Of a stretch of 64,000 nucleotides of DNA, positions 51,838 to 64,000 are shown piece after piece. Where the stretch lies: contig JAIUJO010000085.1 of NCBI GenBank assembly GCA_023846275.1, forward strand, positions 515,072 through 579,071, in the 5' to 3' direction. Under the pieces are notes generated by a model. That model saw only the letters and a program-made list of their open reading frames with translations, made no database searches and had not been told where the DNA came from. The first letter of the stretch is position 1, and every line of letters begins with the position of its first letter. A program made the position numbers and the translations under genes. Source of the stretch: Vanilla planifolia (lineage: Eukaryota > Streptophyta > Magnoliopsida > Asparagales > Orchidaceae).

Positions 51838-52581
51838 GGATTACCTTAGCAATGAATTTCGAAGTAATAATATGATACTTTATGTAAGGAATAGAAGAAA
51901 CTAAAAGAAATGCAAAACGAATATTTTAGTCTTTGTGAACATATTAAAAATATGGCTAAGACATATTTAATGAACATGCGAAAGGCTAATGATGGATTAG
52001 AATAAAAACTTAAGGGTATGCATCATTAGTTAAAGAATTAATAATCATAAATCCTTGAAACATAATTTTTCAATATTAAATGCAAAATTGATTTGTAGAA
52101 ATATTTTTTTTCAAATGCTAGAATATATCATGTTCATTGGGATAAAGGAAATGCGAATATTTTACAAGGTTACAATAACATTTTTACATGCCATTATAGC
52201 ATGCAAATCAAATATACACCACATGTAGGTATTGTTAAAGCTCATATTTAATCAAAATTTCCTAAAATTTCTTGATAGTTAGGGCAAACTATAGTTCATC
52301 TACTCAAAAATATGCTTGGCCTAAAAAGTTTTGGCTTCATAAGTCTAACAATTAATTTATAATTGAAGGAAAGTTTTCTTTTGAAAGATGAGCAAGGCGT
52401 GTCTCTTGGATTGTTGATGTTTGAGATACATTACTAAAACAATCAATTTATTATACTAATAGGAAGCCTATGTTTAAGGAGAAGTACTACTTAATGAGAA
52501 CTCAAAGAAATATATCAAATGAATAAGTACTACTAGAAATTCTGCATTTTTTATTACTAAGGTCTTTTAGCTTAAAGGTTA

Positions 52582-53207
52582 ATGTATAATTTCGAAAATA
52601 TGAGTGAATTATGTGATAACAATTTTAGTATTTTATTTCATTCCAGTACATATAAATTTATTAAAGATGGAAATCTTTTAGTTATTGCAACTAAAAGAAA
52701 TAACATATATTTAAATGATTTGCAAAAAGTAAACAATTCTCAACAGAATGTTTGTCATATGTTAAAAAGTATAAGTTATGGCATAGATGATTTTGTCATG
52801 CTAGCACACATACCTTAAGAAAAATTATTAAATATAACTTAAATAAAGGTTAAACTAAATTTCCTTTTCTAGATGATTATGTATACCCTTTGAACTTTCT
52901 CAAATTAATGATTTAGAGATAAATAATGCATGAGTATAGGGCATAAGAATTATGAATTGGTTGTGTTAGAAGACTATTTTTGGTATACATAGATAATTTT
53001 CTTGCAAAAAAGGAGTAAATGTTTTAGAACATTTTATATCTTGATAACTAAATTAGAAAGGGAGATTTGCCATAATTTAGTTTTTACTAGAAGCAATAAT
53101 GAAGGTGAATTTAGAAGGGAGAAAATTATTAATTATTTTAATAATAATAGAAGAATTTCACTAATATTTTCTATATTTTGGATGAAAATTAGATACTGAA
53201 CTCATAT
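52582..53207 (+). pseudogene. Copia pre-integrase and integrase remnant (second copy)
   Basis: Identical by eye to 18,445-19,070, including asparagine in the RSNNEGEF box and truncation before the family's PQQNG segment. Confidence 0.85.
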
Positions 53208-53221
53208 ATTTTGAAATAGTA

Positions 53222-53872
53222 ACAACTTTGACAGAGGAGTATGATCTCTTATAGATTGAAGTAAATGTGAATAAGTTGATCCAATTCTACAAAAGTATTG
53301 CACTACTATTGCTGAGAATAGATCAATCTATGCATGATTATTTAACAACTAGTGTATCCTTCTACTGATTTTTTCCCTTTTCATTCCTTATCCATGTAAA
53401 TAAATGCCAAATGAGCGAGAGTTCCCTTACTGACCATGTATTGATGGAATCAATGAATTCATTCATTACTTCCTTCCTAAGATTATATGAACTCTTTTAT
53501 CCATCAAGTGTAGCTATTACATTAAAGTATGTTATTTCTATCCATGGAGCTCTATTTCCTTCACAAATTGACCCACAATGTACCAAAGTGTTCTTCATTT
53601 ACCACTTGAATTCAGCATGCACATAAGTATCATTGGCACCATTTTATCTTCATGATTATCAATGAGCAAGTGAACTACTGCTCATCTTGATTTAAGGTTT
53701 GGAAATGTATGCTTTTAATTCATAATATCTAAATCCCATTGGATTTGTTTGCAATGTAGTGCTCAAATTCTAATCTCTTAGATAGATTATGCAATTAGCT
53801 TTTGTAATCCATAGGTTCTATGAGAGCAATTAGAAATATTTTTGTTTCTAGTAGAAGTACAAATTGCCTTCC
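53222..53872 (-). pseudogene. LINE-C endonuclease fragment (second copy)
   Basis: Duplicate of 19,085-19,735 with the same altered catalytic boxes (LETK for QETK, RDH for SDH) and the same truncation against the copia integrase. Confidence 0.75.
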
Positions 53873-56800
53873 ATAGCCCTTATTTGCTTTACATCTAATA
53901 TTACAAGCAAGGATGTTATCCAATAAAAGTCATTTGTTATGACATTTTAGAAAATCAGGCACTTCTACAGATCTTACTCAAACTAAGATGCCTCTTTAAC
54001 AATTTTTAATATTTCTCTTTGAGTGACTACTCTAAATTAGATTGAAATCTTCCTCTTTAGATTACATAAGATGAGAATTTGTAGATCATTTAAGCTAGAT
54101 ATTGCTAAAATCATAAAATGATTGTTCCTTGTTAATTCATTTGGAAACTTGGTTTTCCTTAAGCATATGCTAATTGTACTAAAAACTAAATTAGCTAAAC
54201 CATTTGTGACTTTTTATACTTCTTCCTTGTAGTGGGACCATTTCGTAGTGGCCCAATACTTTTTCATAGAACATCCTTATCTAAAATGAAACTCTAAGAA
54301 TGTAGTGACTTTAAATTTAGAATGTTGCTTATTTCATAAATAATGGCTTAGTGAGATTATATTCATTCACATTTGTTAGTGCTTAGTTTTTGTTACTTAT
54401 TTGGTGAATTTTTTTTTGTTGAATAAAAGTGTAACTCTGGCCATAGAAATTGATTTAATAATAAACATATCATATTGAAATTTTTGCCATAACCTATTTG
54501 AGTTTCAAAATTTTTTGTTATCTAGATTCAACTAGGTAATTCCTTCACTAGATCCTATTCAACAGACATCTTGTTTATGCTTAATCTAGTTAGCTTTATA
54601 GTAGATGTTATCACTTGTATATGAGTTTTTACTAACAAAGCTAAGAAGTGTGGAGCTACCTCATTAAGAAACTCAAATCAAACATAAATTAGAGCTAATG
54701 TTGATTGAAACAATAGTCATGTGAAATATTGTTTTCTTAACGTCACTGATGTTCTAATCTTGGTGATGCCAACATCTCATATAATCAATCAAATTTAATT
54801 AGTACATGTTACTTATCCTAAAATGAAACCTTTTAGTCATTAAAAATTTTTATTTTCTTAAATGCCACTACCAATATTTAGAAAAATGTGTGAAAATTTA
54901 TTCATTAATGCAAGCATTAATGGTGTATCAATTCTTTTAATTTTTTCTTCTTTAAAAATAATTTTTTGTTGACCATTGATGGTTCTTTTTGGTTGATGCA
55001 AAATAATGAAACATTTGCTGCCTAGCAAACAACTTCAACAAATGAATGGTCGAGGGATGTGAGGCCCCTTACACTTACAACAAAGACTCCACTATATGTA
55101 GCAATTAAGATATTCATCGATACTATCACTGCCTATCCATCACAACGATTGACCATTTAATTATTGGTTATTTATTATTGTTGCTCATGTATTCAATAGA
55201 ATCTTAGAAATGATTATTTGGGATACGGAATACTAATTAGTCATTTCTTAATAATGAAATAATTGTGTGCATCGTAATTTAACATAATTTGCCACTATAA
55301 AATGGACAATACTCAAGCCTTCTTATATGACACCTTTTCATGAGAAGATTCACTAATTCTTACATGTTTTTAATTAGATAATTAATCTATCCACAAGAAT
55401 TGGTTGAGATTTAAAAATTTAAGATTGGGTTAAATACATGTGCGTCAAGATTATTAGCAATTCCAAAAAAATACATAACATATGTATTTAAGGGTAGAAT
55501 TTTAGTTCACCTAGATTCCTTATTCAACTTATTTTGATTCACAATGGACTCATCCTTATCAATTTCGGTGTGGCTTAATTCCTAGTTAATCAAAATTAAT
55601 TGAATAATTGACTTATATTGAAAAATTATTTTTCTTATTGATTATGGTCTTAAAATCATACAATGTTTTGCTAAGTTTAAATGTTTATTACTTGTTGTTA
55701 GATTTTGGGTACACGATCAATTCTTGTAGCTAATCGTTATGAATATAGTTTTACTAATTATTTAAACAAATAATTGATGGTGATGATTAAATATTAAAAT
55801 AATACATACATGAATAATAGATTTTGTAATTACCATACAATGTTAAGGCGGTGATGAAATAATATCATCTACTCACACAGAATAGTTCCCAAATCAAATA
55901 GTTCAAGATACTAATCTTAATGAGAAATTTCTTATGTCAATTTGAATCCAACAAAGTTAATTTTAGCCACTACAGGAGCTTATACTATAAGGAGTCCTAC
56001 CTAATTTCCTAAAGCTTTGTATTTACGACTCGAAAACACTTTCTAGTCGTTAGACGTATTAATGTGTGGTGAGTGCGTAGCATTCTAAATTCACATAAAA
56101 AATAATGTCACCTATGAATTCAAGCATATTTACATGGAATTGGAGAATGGTTTTCCTCAAAGAGTAGTGCAATATATTTTGACTATGTCTAAAACAATAA
56201 ATTGGTGTTAGATATGATGTTACATATGTAAAGCACACAAATTGGTTCTTGATGATATGCAATTTTCATGTATAAAATTTATCAATATCGATATTAACAA
56301 GAGTTTGGAATGATGCATGCATATGCATATATGATGTATAAGCTAAAATATTTCGTTCAAAAATTAGAATTTATTGAATTAAAAAAACAGAAAAATTTGA
56401 ATCAAGTTCTCAGGGGATATTGCCATACTAATTCTTTTTTTCATGTAATTCAGTAGTGAAAGAATTCTTCAAATAGTCATCAAGCTTTAATGATTCATTT
56501 TTTCTTAAGTTAACCATATATTATTTCAAGATTGTAAAGATAATCAGAAACAAACAAATCATGAAATGACATAACAAAAGAACATAAAAATAAATGAATG
56601 TTTTAGTATTAAACTTGAAAATAAGTTTTTTTTTTATTTTGTAATGTTTTTTCATATAAATTTTTGTAAATTGTAGCTATTAAAAAAAATTTCATAAAGA
56701 TAAAAGATGGTGGTTTGTAGTTTAATTAGAAATTATGGAAAGTTCTTACAGCTAACCATTCCTTAATACAAAGTTAATATAAAATCATATCTAAAAGCTA

Positions 56801-59800
56801 TATTTTCGCCATCAATAATTGAAATGTTGCAACATTCATGGAACTTATCCATATAAAGGCTTACCCAATGGTTTTATAGTTTTACAATTGAAAATTTTAG
56901 TACTGCTAGACAAGGAAAAACTCTTTAAGAAGCTTAAGGCATGCATTGGTCATTAACATAAGAGATGCTAAACAAATAAAATAGTGGTTTTAATCACAAA
57001 CATCCAGAATACTCAAGTTAGTGGCAAAATGCTAAGGTTTAGAAGTGGAGTTTTCAAAATGATAAATAATAAAATCACATGTTCACTAAGACATACTAGA
57101 AATTTTGATTGGATGAATAATTTTCCAAAAGTTAAAATTTAATAAGAGCTTTCTCAAAGATTTGATGCTCCTGTAAATATTGGATAATATTTTGGGATCT
57201 CTATTTTTTAAACCTTTCACTCTCCTTCTTAAGTTTCCTTTAAAATCACATTGTTATATTGAATATACATAACATGCTTCTATTAAACTAGCTTTATGGA
57301 AGCACTTTAATATTTTATTCAAATTACATTGCTTAAAATATTTTGAGTATCACTATTTATAAATATCTTAATGCTATAAAGACAAGTAGTTTACCTTGGA
57401 TATAAAACAATATTTTTTTGAAATATGTGCAAAATATTTCATTATTCTAAAGTACATTTTAAGAATTCCCATATTCAACACAAATTATAAAAATACTAAT
57501 TTGAATTTGACAAAAAATTATTCTTTTAAATGAAGAAAAATTAATTTGGCAAAAGAAGCTCTTAATTTGGCATGTGCATTTTGAGTTTCAATCTAGTAAG
57601 TTGCGACGAGGTGTCCTACGCGAACAATGCAGCACAAGTAGAGAAACTTAATTACACCTCATCTCTAATATGTGGGCCAGCATGAGATAACTAGTCGAGA
57701 TGCATTCACCGGTCAAGAAATTTCGTGGATTATAGATCAACAGTGGTCAAAGTGTATTAAGCAGATCAATGAGTTTGTAGAGTCAAGGCAGGTCTAGTAG
57801 GACACACAAATTAATAGTAGTACTGGTAAAGGTGGAATATGTTAGTGAGTAAAGCAACCCAACCCTTAATTTTAAGCCTTTTTAATGTCATTTTGTAAAA
57901 CACTTTATGCTAAAAGAATTATCATACTACTATAAAGATATACTGGATAGCATTTAATGTTAGAAGTTTTTAAAAAGATACTAATCAATCTCGAAATGAA
58001 GAAAAATTATAAATACAAATAATTTCAAAATTTGATAGAAGGAAAATTAAAAAGTGTAATGAGCATGGGTGAATTGTAGTTGGCCCTTATAACAGGAATG
58101 ATATAAAAGACTAACTAAAAGTTGAGATACCAAACTTGGAATGGCTCTAAGTCCATGTAAGACTAGTATCCATTGGAGCTTCTGTGTGATGTGTAGAATG
58201 TTACTATGTCACAGCCTTACTAAAGTTTTTTAAACGTAAGAACATAAGTACTCAATGATTTTTTTAAAGTGTGAAATATAACCTATTGGCTAATTCTAAA
58301 GAAAAAAAAATAGTTATACAATTTTCTCTTCAAAGAAGAAATAATGTCTAATTTTGTCATATGTGATGTCTAGCATCATATGAATGTTGATATAAAAAGA
58401 TTATATAGTTTTTTAAGCTATGTTGATATAAATGATCCCCATAGTTTCCTTAATAATGCAATGCATGGCTTTATTTGTGTGGCAATGAGAAAATTAAGAA
58501 TTTAGTTTTTCAAAATTTTGAGTAATTAGATGATGATATGTAATTTCACTAGTGTATGATTAAATTGATTATAAGTCATATAGTTCTATTTACATTTGTT
58601 ATAATCATTTTAGATCTCTTAAAAACATTTAATCAACTTTTCCACCATTACTAAATATTGAAGTCACAATAGTTATAAATTAGTACTTAAAATGCATTAT
58701 TATTTTTATCAAGATTTCTAAAGGCTTGGTTCATATGCTAAAAAGTTACCATTCAAATATTTGGAGTGTCTCATTGAAGTATTAGTATTACCAATTCAAT
58801 CTATTGGTTCGAATGAGTCCAATGCATAAAGGTAATTGTAGTTAGCATGTTTGATTCCAAATAAGTTATGCATTGAAATTGTATAACACACATAAGAGTG
58901 TAGTGACTTGTCTTGGTCTAAGGAACTATCATATTGTATGATAAGAACCATATTAATAAACATTTTATGAAAATATTGATGAATTGATAAACAAAGCTAA
59001 TTAAGGAATTGAATCACAAAAAGTAAGTCAATGTGCCTCAATGATAATTTGATTAATGTAATAATGTATTATTTTAACTAAACTGTTTGACACAAATCAA
59101 AGCAATTTCAGAGAAATCCAAATGGTTCGTGCCATGCCACATATTTAGCTTATGATGACCTTACTCTCAAGTAAGATATCATGTACTACACTGATGGATT
59201 TTGTGATTGTATGATGTAAGGAAAAAAAATTGGTGTGAACATGTTTCTCCAATCCTTTCCAATGAGTGGTAGTATTTGATTGACTTTAACACAAAAAAGA
59301 AGCACAAAAGATAGATATGATTGTTCAACCTCAAGAAATGTGCATAGAAGATTGTAATCTTGATGTGAAAAGTTATATTAGGCTGATTAAGGAATCATAA
59401 TGCACATGCTAAGAAATTGTTCTCCATTGGAATAATCCAATCTGAGAATTCATGCATTATTAAAATGTTTTGGGCAAATAAAAAGTTCTATGCTTTGTAG
59501 CCTACTTTACAATCCATTATGAAATCAATTTAATTTTGCAATAGTACTCAAAATTTGTGAATATTTCTTTTGTATCTTTGTTATATTCAATTTTAAGTTT
59601 AATGGGAATATATTATAATGGGTTATATGGGTTTTCCTTTATATACAAAAAAATCAAGATTTAAGATATATGAAGTATAGTTATCATTTGTTAAAATTGA
59701 GAGATTATATGGACATTGATTTTCCTATTATGAGACAAGCCACACGAAATAGGTCCATTCCTTTTTCATAGAACATGGTTAACTTGGCATTTGTTATGTC

Positions 59801-60937
59801 AACCACACTAGTTTATCAAAATTTATTTGTTAAGCTAAATTGAAAGATATATGATAAAATCTAGTGGTTTTTCAAGACATTATTTCATTAGTTTTGGCCC
59901 CAAATGCTTAGTAATTTTCATAAGAACAAATTCATGTCAGCAATAATGATTATGTGAATGCATTCCATACATTTAATCATGAAGGTATTAATTGGATGAC
60001 TTTCCCTACGACATTATATAATACATGAACACCTATCCTCATCAAGTTTAACTCAAGCTTTGAAAAGTTTTTGAGTCTGTTATGAGTTTAGAATGTCAAA
60101 TGAATATAGTTACAAGATATTTAAGCATACTACTTTTTTTACAACATTTCCTTCCCTGAATATGTTTTATAATTTAACTACATTGCAAAGAAATTGATTC
60201 ATTCTATTTAGTTGGGTTAAGATGTAGCAAGGGATTCCAATCCTTTTTTGAGTAATTATAGGGAATAATTAATTGTTTCATTCTATAATGATGTTTCTAT
60301 AATCCCATATTATCACATAAATTTACACCAAATAGTATTTCAAGGGCTTTAGCGTATACATTTTATAGATTTCAAGTAAATTAAGAGTGCTTTAATAGCT
60401 CTACCAAGTAGTCTCTAATCACACAAACACAACCTATAGGGACTTCGTTATTTCTAGTTCGTCCACTAGAATTTAATTTTTCTAACTCCACTACAAGGGA
60501 GGTCCATTGAACCACTATTTTCTATTATTCAATTAATCTAAAAAATCTAATGAGGGCAATGCATATTTTACCACTTTTTGATCTATTGAAGAACTTTACA
60601 TAATTAAGCAACATTTTAAAATTCATCTATATTATGCTTAACTCTGTTAGGAAAATTACAGGGAGTATTTGCTCATTGAAGTATTTTGAATTTTTATCTT
60701 GTAGATTTTACAACATATGAGAGATGGTAGAGCAATAAATTCTTAATAGCTATTGAGTTTGTGTCTTCAATCCATGTAGAAGCTTTTCGTGAATCATGAT
60801 TTTGGGTTTGTTTAATGCCAAGATTCATTACTAATGGGTTCCATAAGTTCATCTGACAGTCCCTGTATACACAAAAAGTGCATTTGTGAATAAATTGAAA
60901 TTCAACTTCCTCAAGTTGTTATCAAAAGATAATTAGA
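53872..60937. other. Unassigned flank plus non-coding left part of B'
   Basis: Duplicate of 19,735-26,800. No gene recognised. The only difference seen is at 59,335 (G for T). Confidence 0.5.
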
Positions 60938-63900
60938 TATATAGGAGCGTCCACATTAACAAAGATATTTTAGAAGGTTGATAATTATTCTACAATTTTT
61001 ATGACTTATGAATAAGCTAATTAATTAACTCTAAGACTATCCCATCTTGAATTCATAGTGAATTTACCATGCTTGGTGAGGGTCCAACATTTGTTGCCAT
61101 AATTATCTATTTTGTTCCAAGTATCACAATATACAAAAGTAGTTAGATGGTTCTACATATTTGATTCCAAGTCATTAAGCATGTTCGACACATTTTCTAT
61201 AACGAAACTTACATCTCAAGTATGTAAAATAAATAATGTTTCTGGTGCATACCTTTTAAAAAAACTTTACGTTATATACATCCATAATATCCTTTAATTT
61301 CTTAACTTGTAATCCATACATTTTATAAGGGGAGCTAATCTGGTTCTAACAACCCAAATGCTCCTTGCTCATCAAATCATTATTACCCCAAAGAAAACCA
61401 TTTATCTCACTTTCTAAAAAAATTAATAATATTATTAAGAAGATAAGATATAATTTTATTTATAAATAGACATTGACTAGAGCACATGATTAATAAGGAC
61501 GACCTCCCATTGAGAGTGATTTCTTTTTGGATGTTTTGTTAATCTAGTGTTCAAAGTGGACCACTTATTTCTTACCTTCGAATAATGTGCTTTTGAGTTA
61601 AGGGATTGGAAGGTAGTATGTTTTCTAAAGCAAGAGCTCCTTGTCAATGTTCTCTTATTTATGTTTTGTGTTTCTACATCTAATAAAAAAGAACCTTTGT
61701 ACATTAATCTACAAACTTTATGATCCATAGAGATTAGAGAACAATAACTTGAGATTTTTTATTAAGTCTTTATCACATCTTACGAAGAGTAAAAGGAAAT
61801 CTGTAGAGCAGAAATGGGACTTTGGTTCACAACCACATGGAATGGCCTAGTGCTTCGCATAACCTTATATATATTAATTCTTTACACATCTTCTTAGTTC
61901 TTTAGCTACAATATGGACAAGAAATGGGGATAGAGGATTGTCGTGATTTAGCCAATGGGAGAGTTAGATGGAACAAGTTCCTTTCTCATTAATAACAAAA
62001 AACAACTAGCTTATATTATAGTTACTCATGACTAGATTATTAACTATTGTTGTTAAATTTATCTAATACATGTTTCCCCCACAATATGCTATTTAATGCA
62101 TTCTTAATGTCTAGCTCGATAATAAAGCTATTAGCATTGATCTTCTCATTTAAATCAAGAAGTTGCTTCAATGAAAGTATGATTTGTTATGCTGATAAGA
62201 TATTTTCAGTGATTTCCCTTTCTTTATCGAAAGTTGAATGCTCCTCTAAGATAATGGGGGATAGGAAACACCATAGGCAAACTACCAATAAATTAATAAA
62301 TTTTTCGAAAACTATACATCCAAATTGTGATAATGTCTTTGAAAGATATGCTACATTTAGTCTTCAATGGAAAAATAAATTAGCACTACTACATTCTTTT
62401 GGTGATTGGGTACAAATAAGAAAATGGCTGATAGCATGATAAATGTCAACTTGAAATATGGACCAACAATGCTTGTAAAAAAATCATCAAACCTATACAA
62501 TCTACAAGCACATAAGTAATCCATCAAAAAAATATTTTTTGTATTTTCTCCCAATTAACTAGCTAAATTAGCAACATATTTTCTTTTAGTGAGTTTAAGC
62601 ATAAAAAATTGAAGCACCGCTAATTTTTCTTAGTAGGGAATAGTGAGACCTCAAGCAATCCAAAACATATTTGGCAATTAAATCCTTCTCTCTTAGATCT
62701 TTAATTCTTTTTATATTACCCTTCATTTGTTTATTATTGAACATTGTATGGATGGAATTTGAGTTTTTATTATCATTCTTAAGCCACACAATATTTATCT
62801 TTTAACTCTTATCCATTGGATATGGTCACATCAAGTACATCACAAACATGTTCACCTCTGAGATGCATAGTTATATTTAGACTTGGAGCCCTTTGAGGAT
62901 TGGTTACTATACTTCTCATTAATCTCTGTCATTATTATCATTGAGTAGGTGAATCACAGTATACCCTTGATTATTATATATTTCTTTTTAGTTTTGTTAG
63001 CTTATCTAGTGATCTACATTTATAATTTAGCTTAAGTTGTCTAAAGAACAAGTGGAAACGTTTTATAAATTTTCATCTCATATTCAATATAAACCTTCCC
63101 TTCAACCATCTCACAAGTCCATCAGTAGAATATTTGCTTGAAAATTGCTTCAAAATGGGATTAAAATTTAGTGTTGGACTTTTTTACAGCCATTCACCTC
63201 TGTCAATCGTCGTTACGATCACCATTAGAAATGATTCATCAAATTTTTCTAAGTCTCATCGATCCACATTACCCCCAAAGTGGACCCAGAGTGTCAATGC
63301 CTTTTTACAGATGCTACTCACAAAAATTCGATGGCATTTAAAAAAGTTTTTTAAAATTTTTTTGACAAATTCTAGGAACTTATTTTCTTAATTTTTTTTT
63401 ATTTTAGAATTTTGAAATGTCTTATAGAATTCCAAAAATGTATCCTATAGTATTATTAAATGTCTTCTCCATGCATTTTTATTTTAGCAACAAAGGTTCA
63501 ATCATCTTAAGCTTTATTAGTTCTAACCATGAAAAGTCATCTATAACACTTTGACATTATTTACCTTCCCAACAACGTGATATTCTTCTTCTTCCATCCT
63601 CACAAATATATTACCACATTTATGTTTTACTCCAATCTTTAAGGTGGGGTTTAGCTCTCTTCAAATTATACACTAAGGCCTGCATTGTAGACCTAGAAGT
63701 TGGAAGACTCCAATATTGAGCAACAACTAGAGAGAATTATATAGTTTCAATCCAAGTGCTTTGGAATCTAAGTTGTTTAGGATTAGATTTAATTGCTTCT
63801 AGAGAAAAGATCAGTAATAAGGATTTGTATAAAAAGAACTTGTTCATATGTTGAGCATTATTTTAGGAAGGCTTTGAGAAAATCATGATTCATTAGCATT

Positions 63901-64000
63901 GTATCATCAAGAATGACCATTATATTTTTTATCATTGGCAATGATATTTGACAATCCATTCTATTTAGGGAAGACAAATCAGTCTCCACCAAACAATCTT
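56512..64000. repeat. Second-generation copy of copy B (B'), cut by the window end
   Basis: Follows from the 34,137-bp offset: it equals 22,375-29,863. It is therefore near-identical to copy B and diverged from copy A. One visible difference from copy B is G at 59,335 against T at 25,198. Confidence 0.9.
60937..64000 (-). mobile_element. LINE-B' (duplicate of LINE-B, truncated by the window end)
   Basis: RT landmarks recur 34,137 bp on: RT start at 62,218-62,047, DNPLSPFL at about 61,942-61,887, altered catalytic box STDF near 61,800, post-RT FLWG near 61,399-61,347, and the NTKFFH-like segment near 62,786-62,730. The window ends inside the endonuclease (GGD segment), so ORF1 of this copy is not visible. 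Confidence 0.85.

Larger units (their letters stand above)
48357..53212 (+). mobile_element. Truncated Ty1/copia retrotransposon (second copy)
   Basis: Duplicate of 14,220-19,075 with LTR-like end, PBS at 48,907-48,921, gag remnant at 51,159-51,837 and integrase remnant at 52,582-53,207. Five substitutions relative to the first copy were seen in or near it (49,626, 49,831, 50,879, 51,429 and 51,756). All lie upstream of, or in, the gag region. The same disabling changes are present in both copies. Confidence 0.85.
41489..64000. repeat. Second copy of the 34,137-bp unit, truncated by the window end
   Basis: This is a near-identical copy of 7,352-29,863. I saw six substitutions by eye: G15489/C49626, A15694/G49831, A16742/T50879, A17292/C51429, A17619/G51756 and T25198/G59335. 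No indel was seen, even in homopolymer runs. This is expected either of a very recent duplication or of a duplicated or overlapping assembly. A full pairwise alignment may reveal a few more differences. Confidence 0.95.

Noticed and set aside
41489..64000. The two 34-kb copies as a pair of LTRs of a giant element.
   Set aside because: The repeated segment itself contains several unrelated truncated transposons on both strands and is far longer than any LTR, so a segmental duplication is the simpler reading.
1..64000. Prokaryotic, plastid or mitochondrial origin, CRISPR arrays, tRNA or rRNA genes.
   Set aside because: No operon-like dense coding, no rRNA or tRNA clover-leaf sequence, no regularly spaced short repeats and no organelle genes were seen. 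The element types are those of plant nuclear DNA.

Overview
The window looks like nuclear intergenic DNA from a large, repeat-rich plant genome. It is roughly 70% A+T by eye and has no intact protein-coding gene. The longest open frame is 130 codons, and nearly all open frames are chance frames or short stretches of dead transposon coding. The plant assignment rests on the element types: L1-type LINEs whose ORF1 carries a DUF4283-like domain, a Ty1/copia element with an initiator-tRNA-Met-type primer binding site, and a Ty3/gypsy integrase tail. No species is named. No rRNA, tRNA, CRISPR array or host gene was found.

Two duplications of very different age organise the window. The young one is a direct repeat with an offset of 34,137 bp: 7,352-29,863 recurs as 41,489-64,000. 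Every open frame in the two copies keeps the same offset, no indel was seen, and I found only six substitutions by eye. The repeat unit is therefore 7,352-41,488, and the window ends 22,512 bp into the second copy. The old one relates about 360-10,670 (copy A) to about 22,375-32,060 (copy B). It is diverged, with offsets drifting between about 21.4 and 22.0 kb because of indels.

Layout: 1-360 is unassigned. Copy A holds a decayed LINE on the minus strand (LINE-A, about 10,025 down to 5,700 or lower) with ORF1, endonuclease, linker, reverse transcriptase and C-terminal parts recognisable through many stops and frameshifts. 10,670-14,200 is very AT-rich and unassigned. 14,200-19,075 is a truncated plus-strand copia element (LTR-like end, PBS, gag, zinc knuckle, partial integrase). 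It abuts the endonuclease of a third LINE on the minus strand (LINE-C, 19,085-19,735). Copy B holds LINE-B, orthologous by position to LINE-A. 32,060-40,900 is mostly AT-rich unassigned DNA. 41,020-41,488 is a minus-strand Ty3/gypsy integrase C-terminal end, cut exactly at the duplication junction. From 41,489 the series repeats: the 5' half of LINE-A, the copia, LINE-C, then LINE-B up to its endonuclease at the window edge.

The elements do not work together; they are fossils. The informative content is the order of events: LINE insertion, old duplication, independent decay, copia/LINE-C and gypsy debris, then a very recent 34-kb duplication (or an assembly duplicate). I found no convincing previously undescribed functional system.
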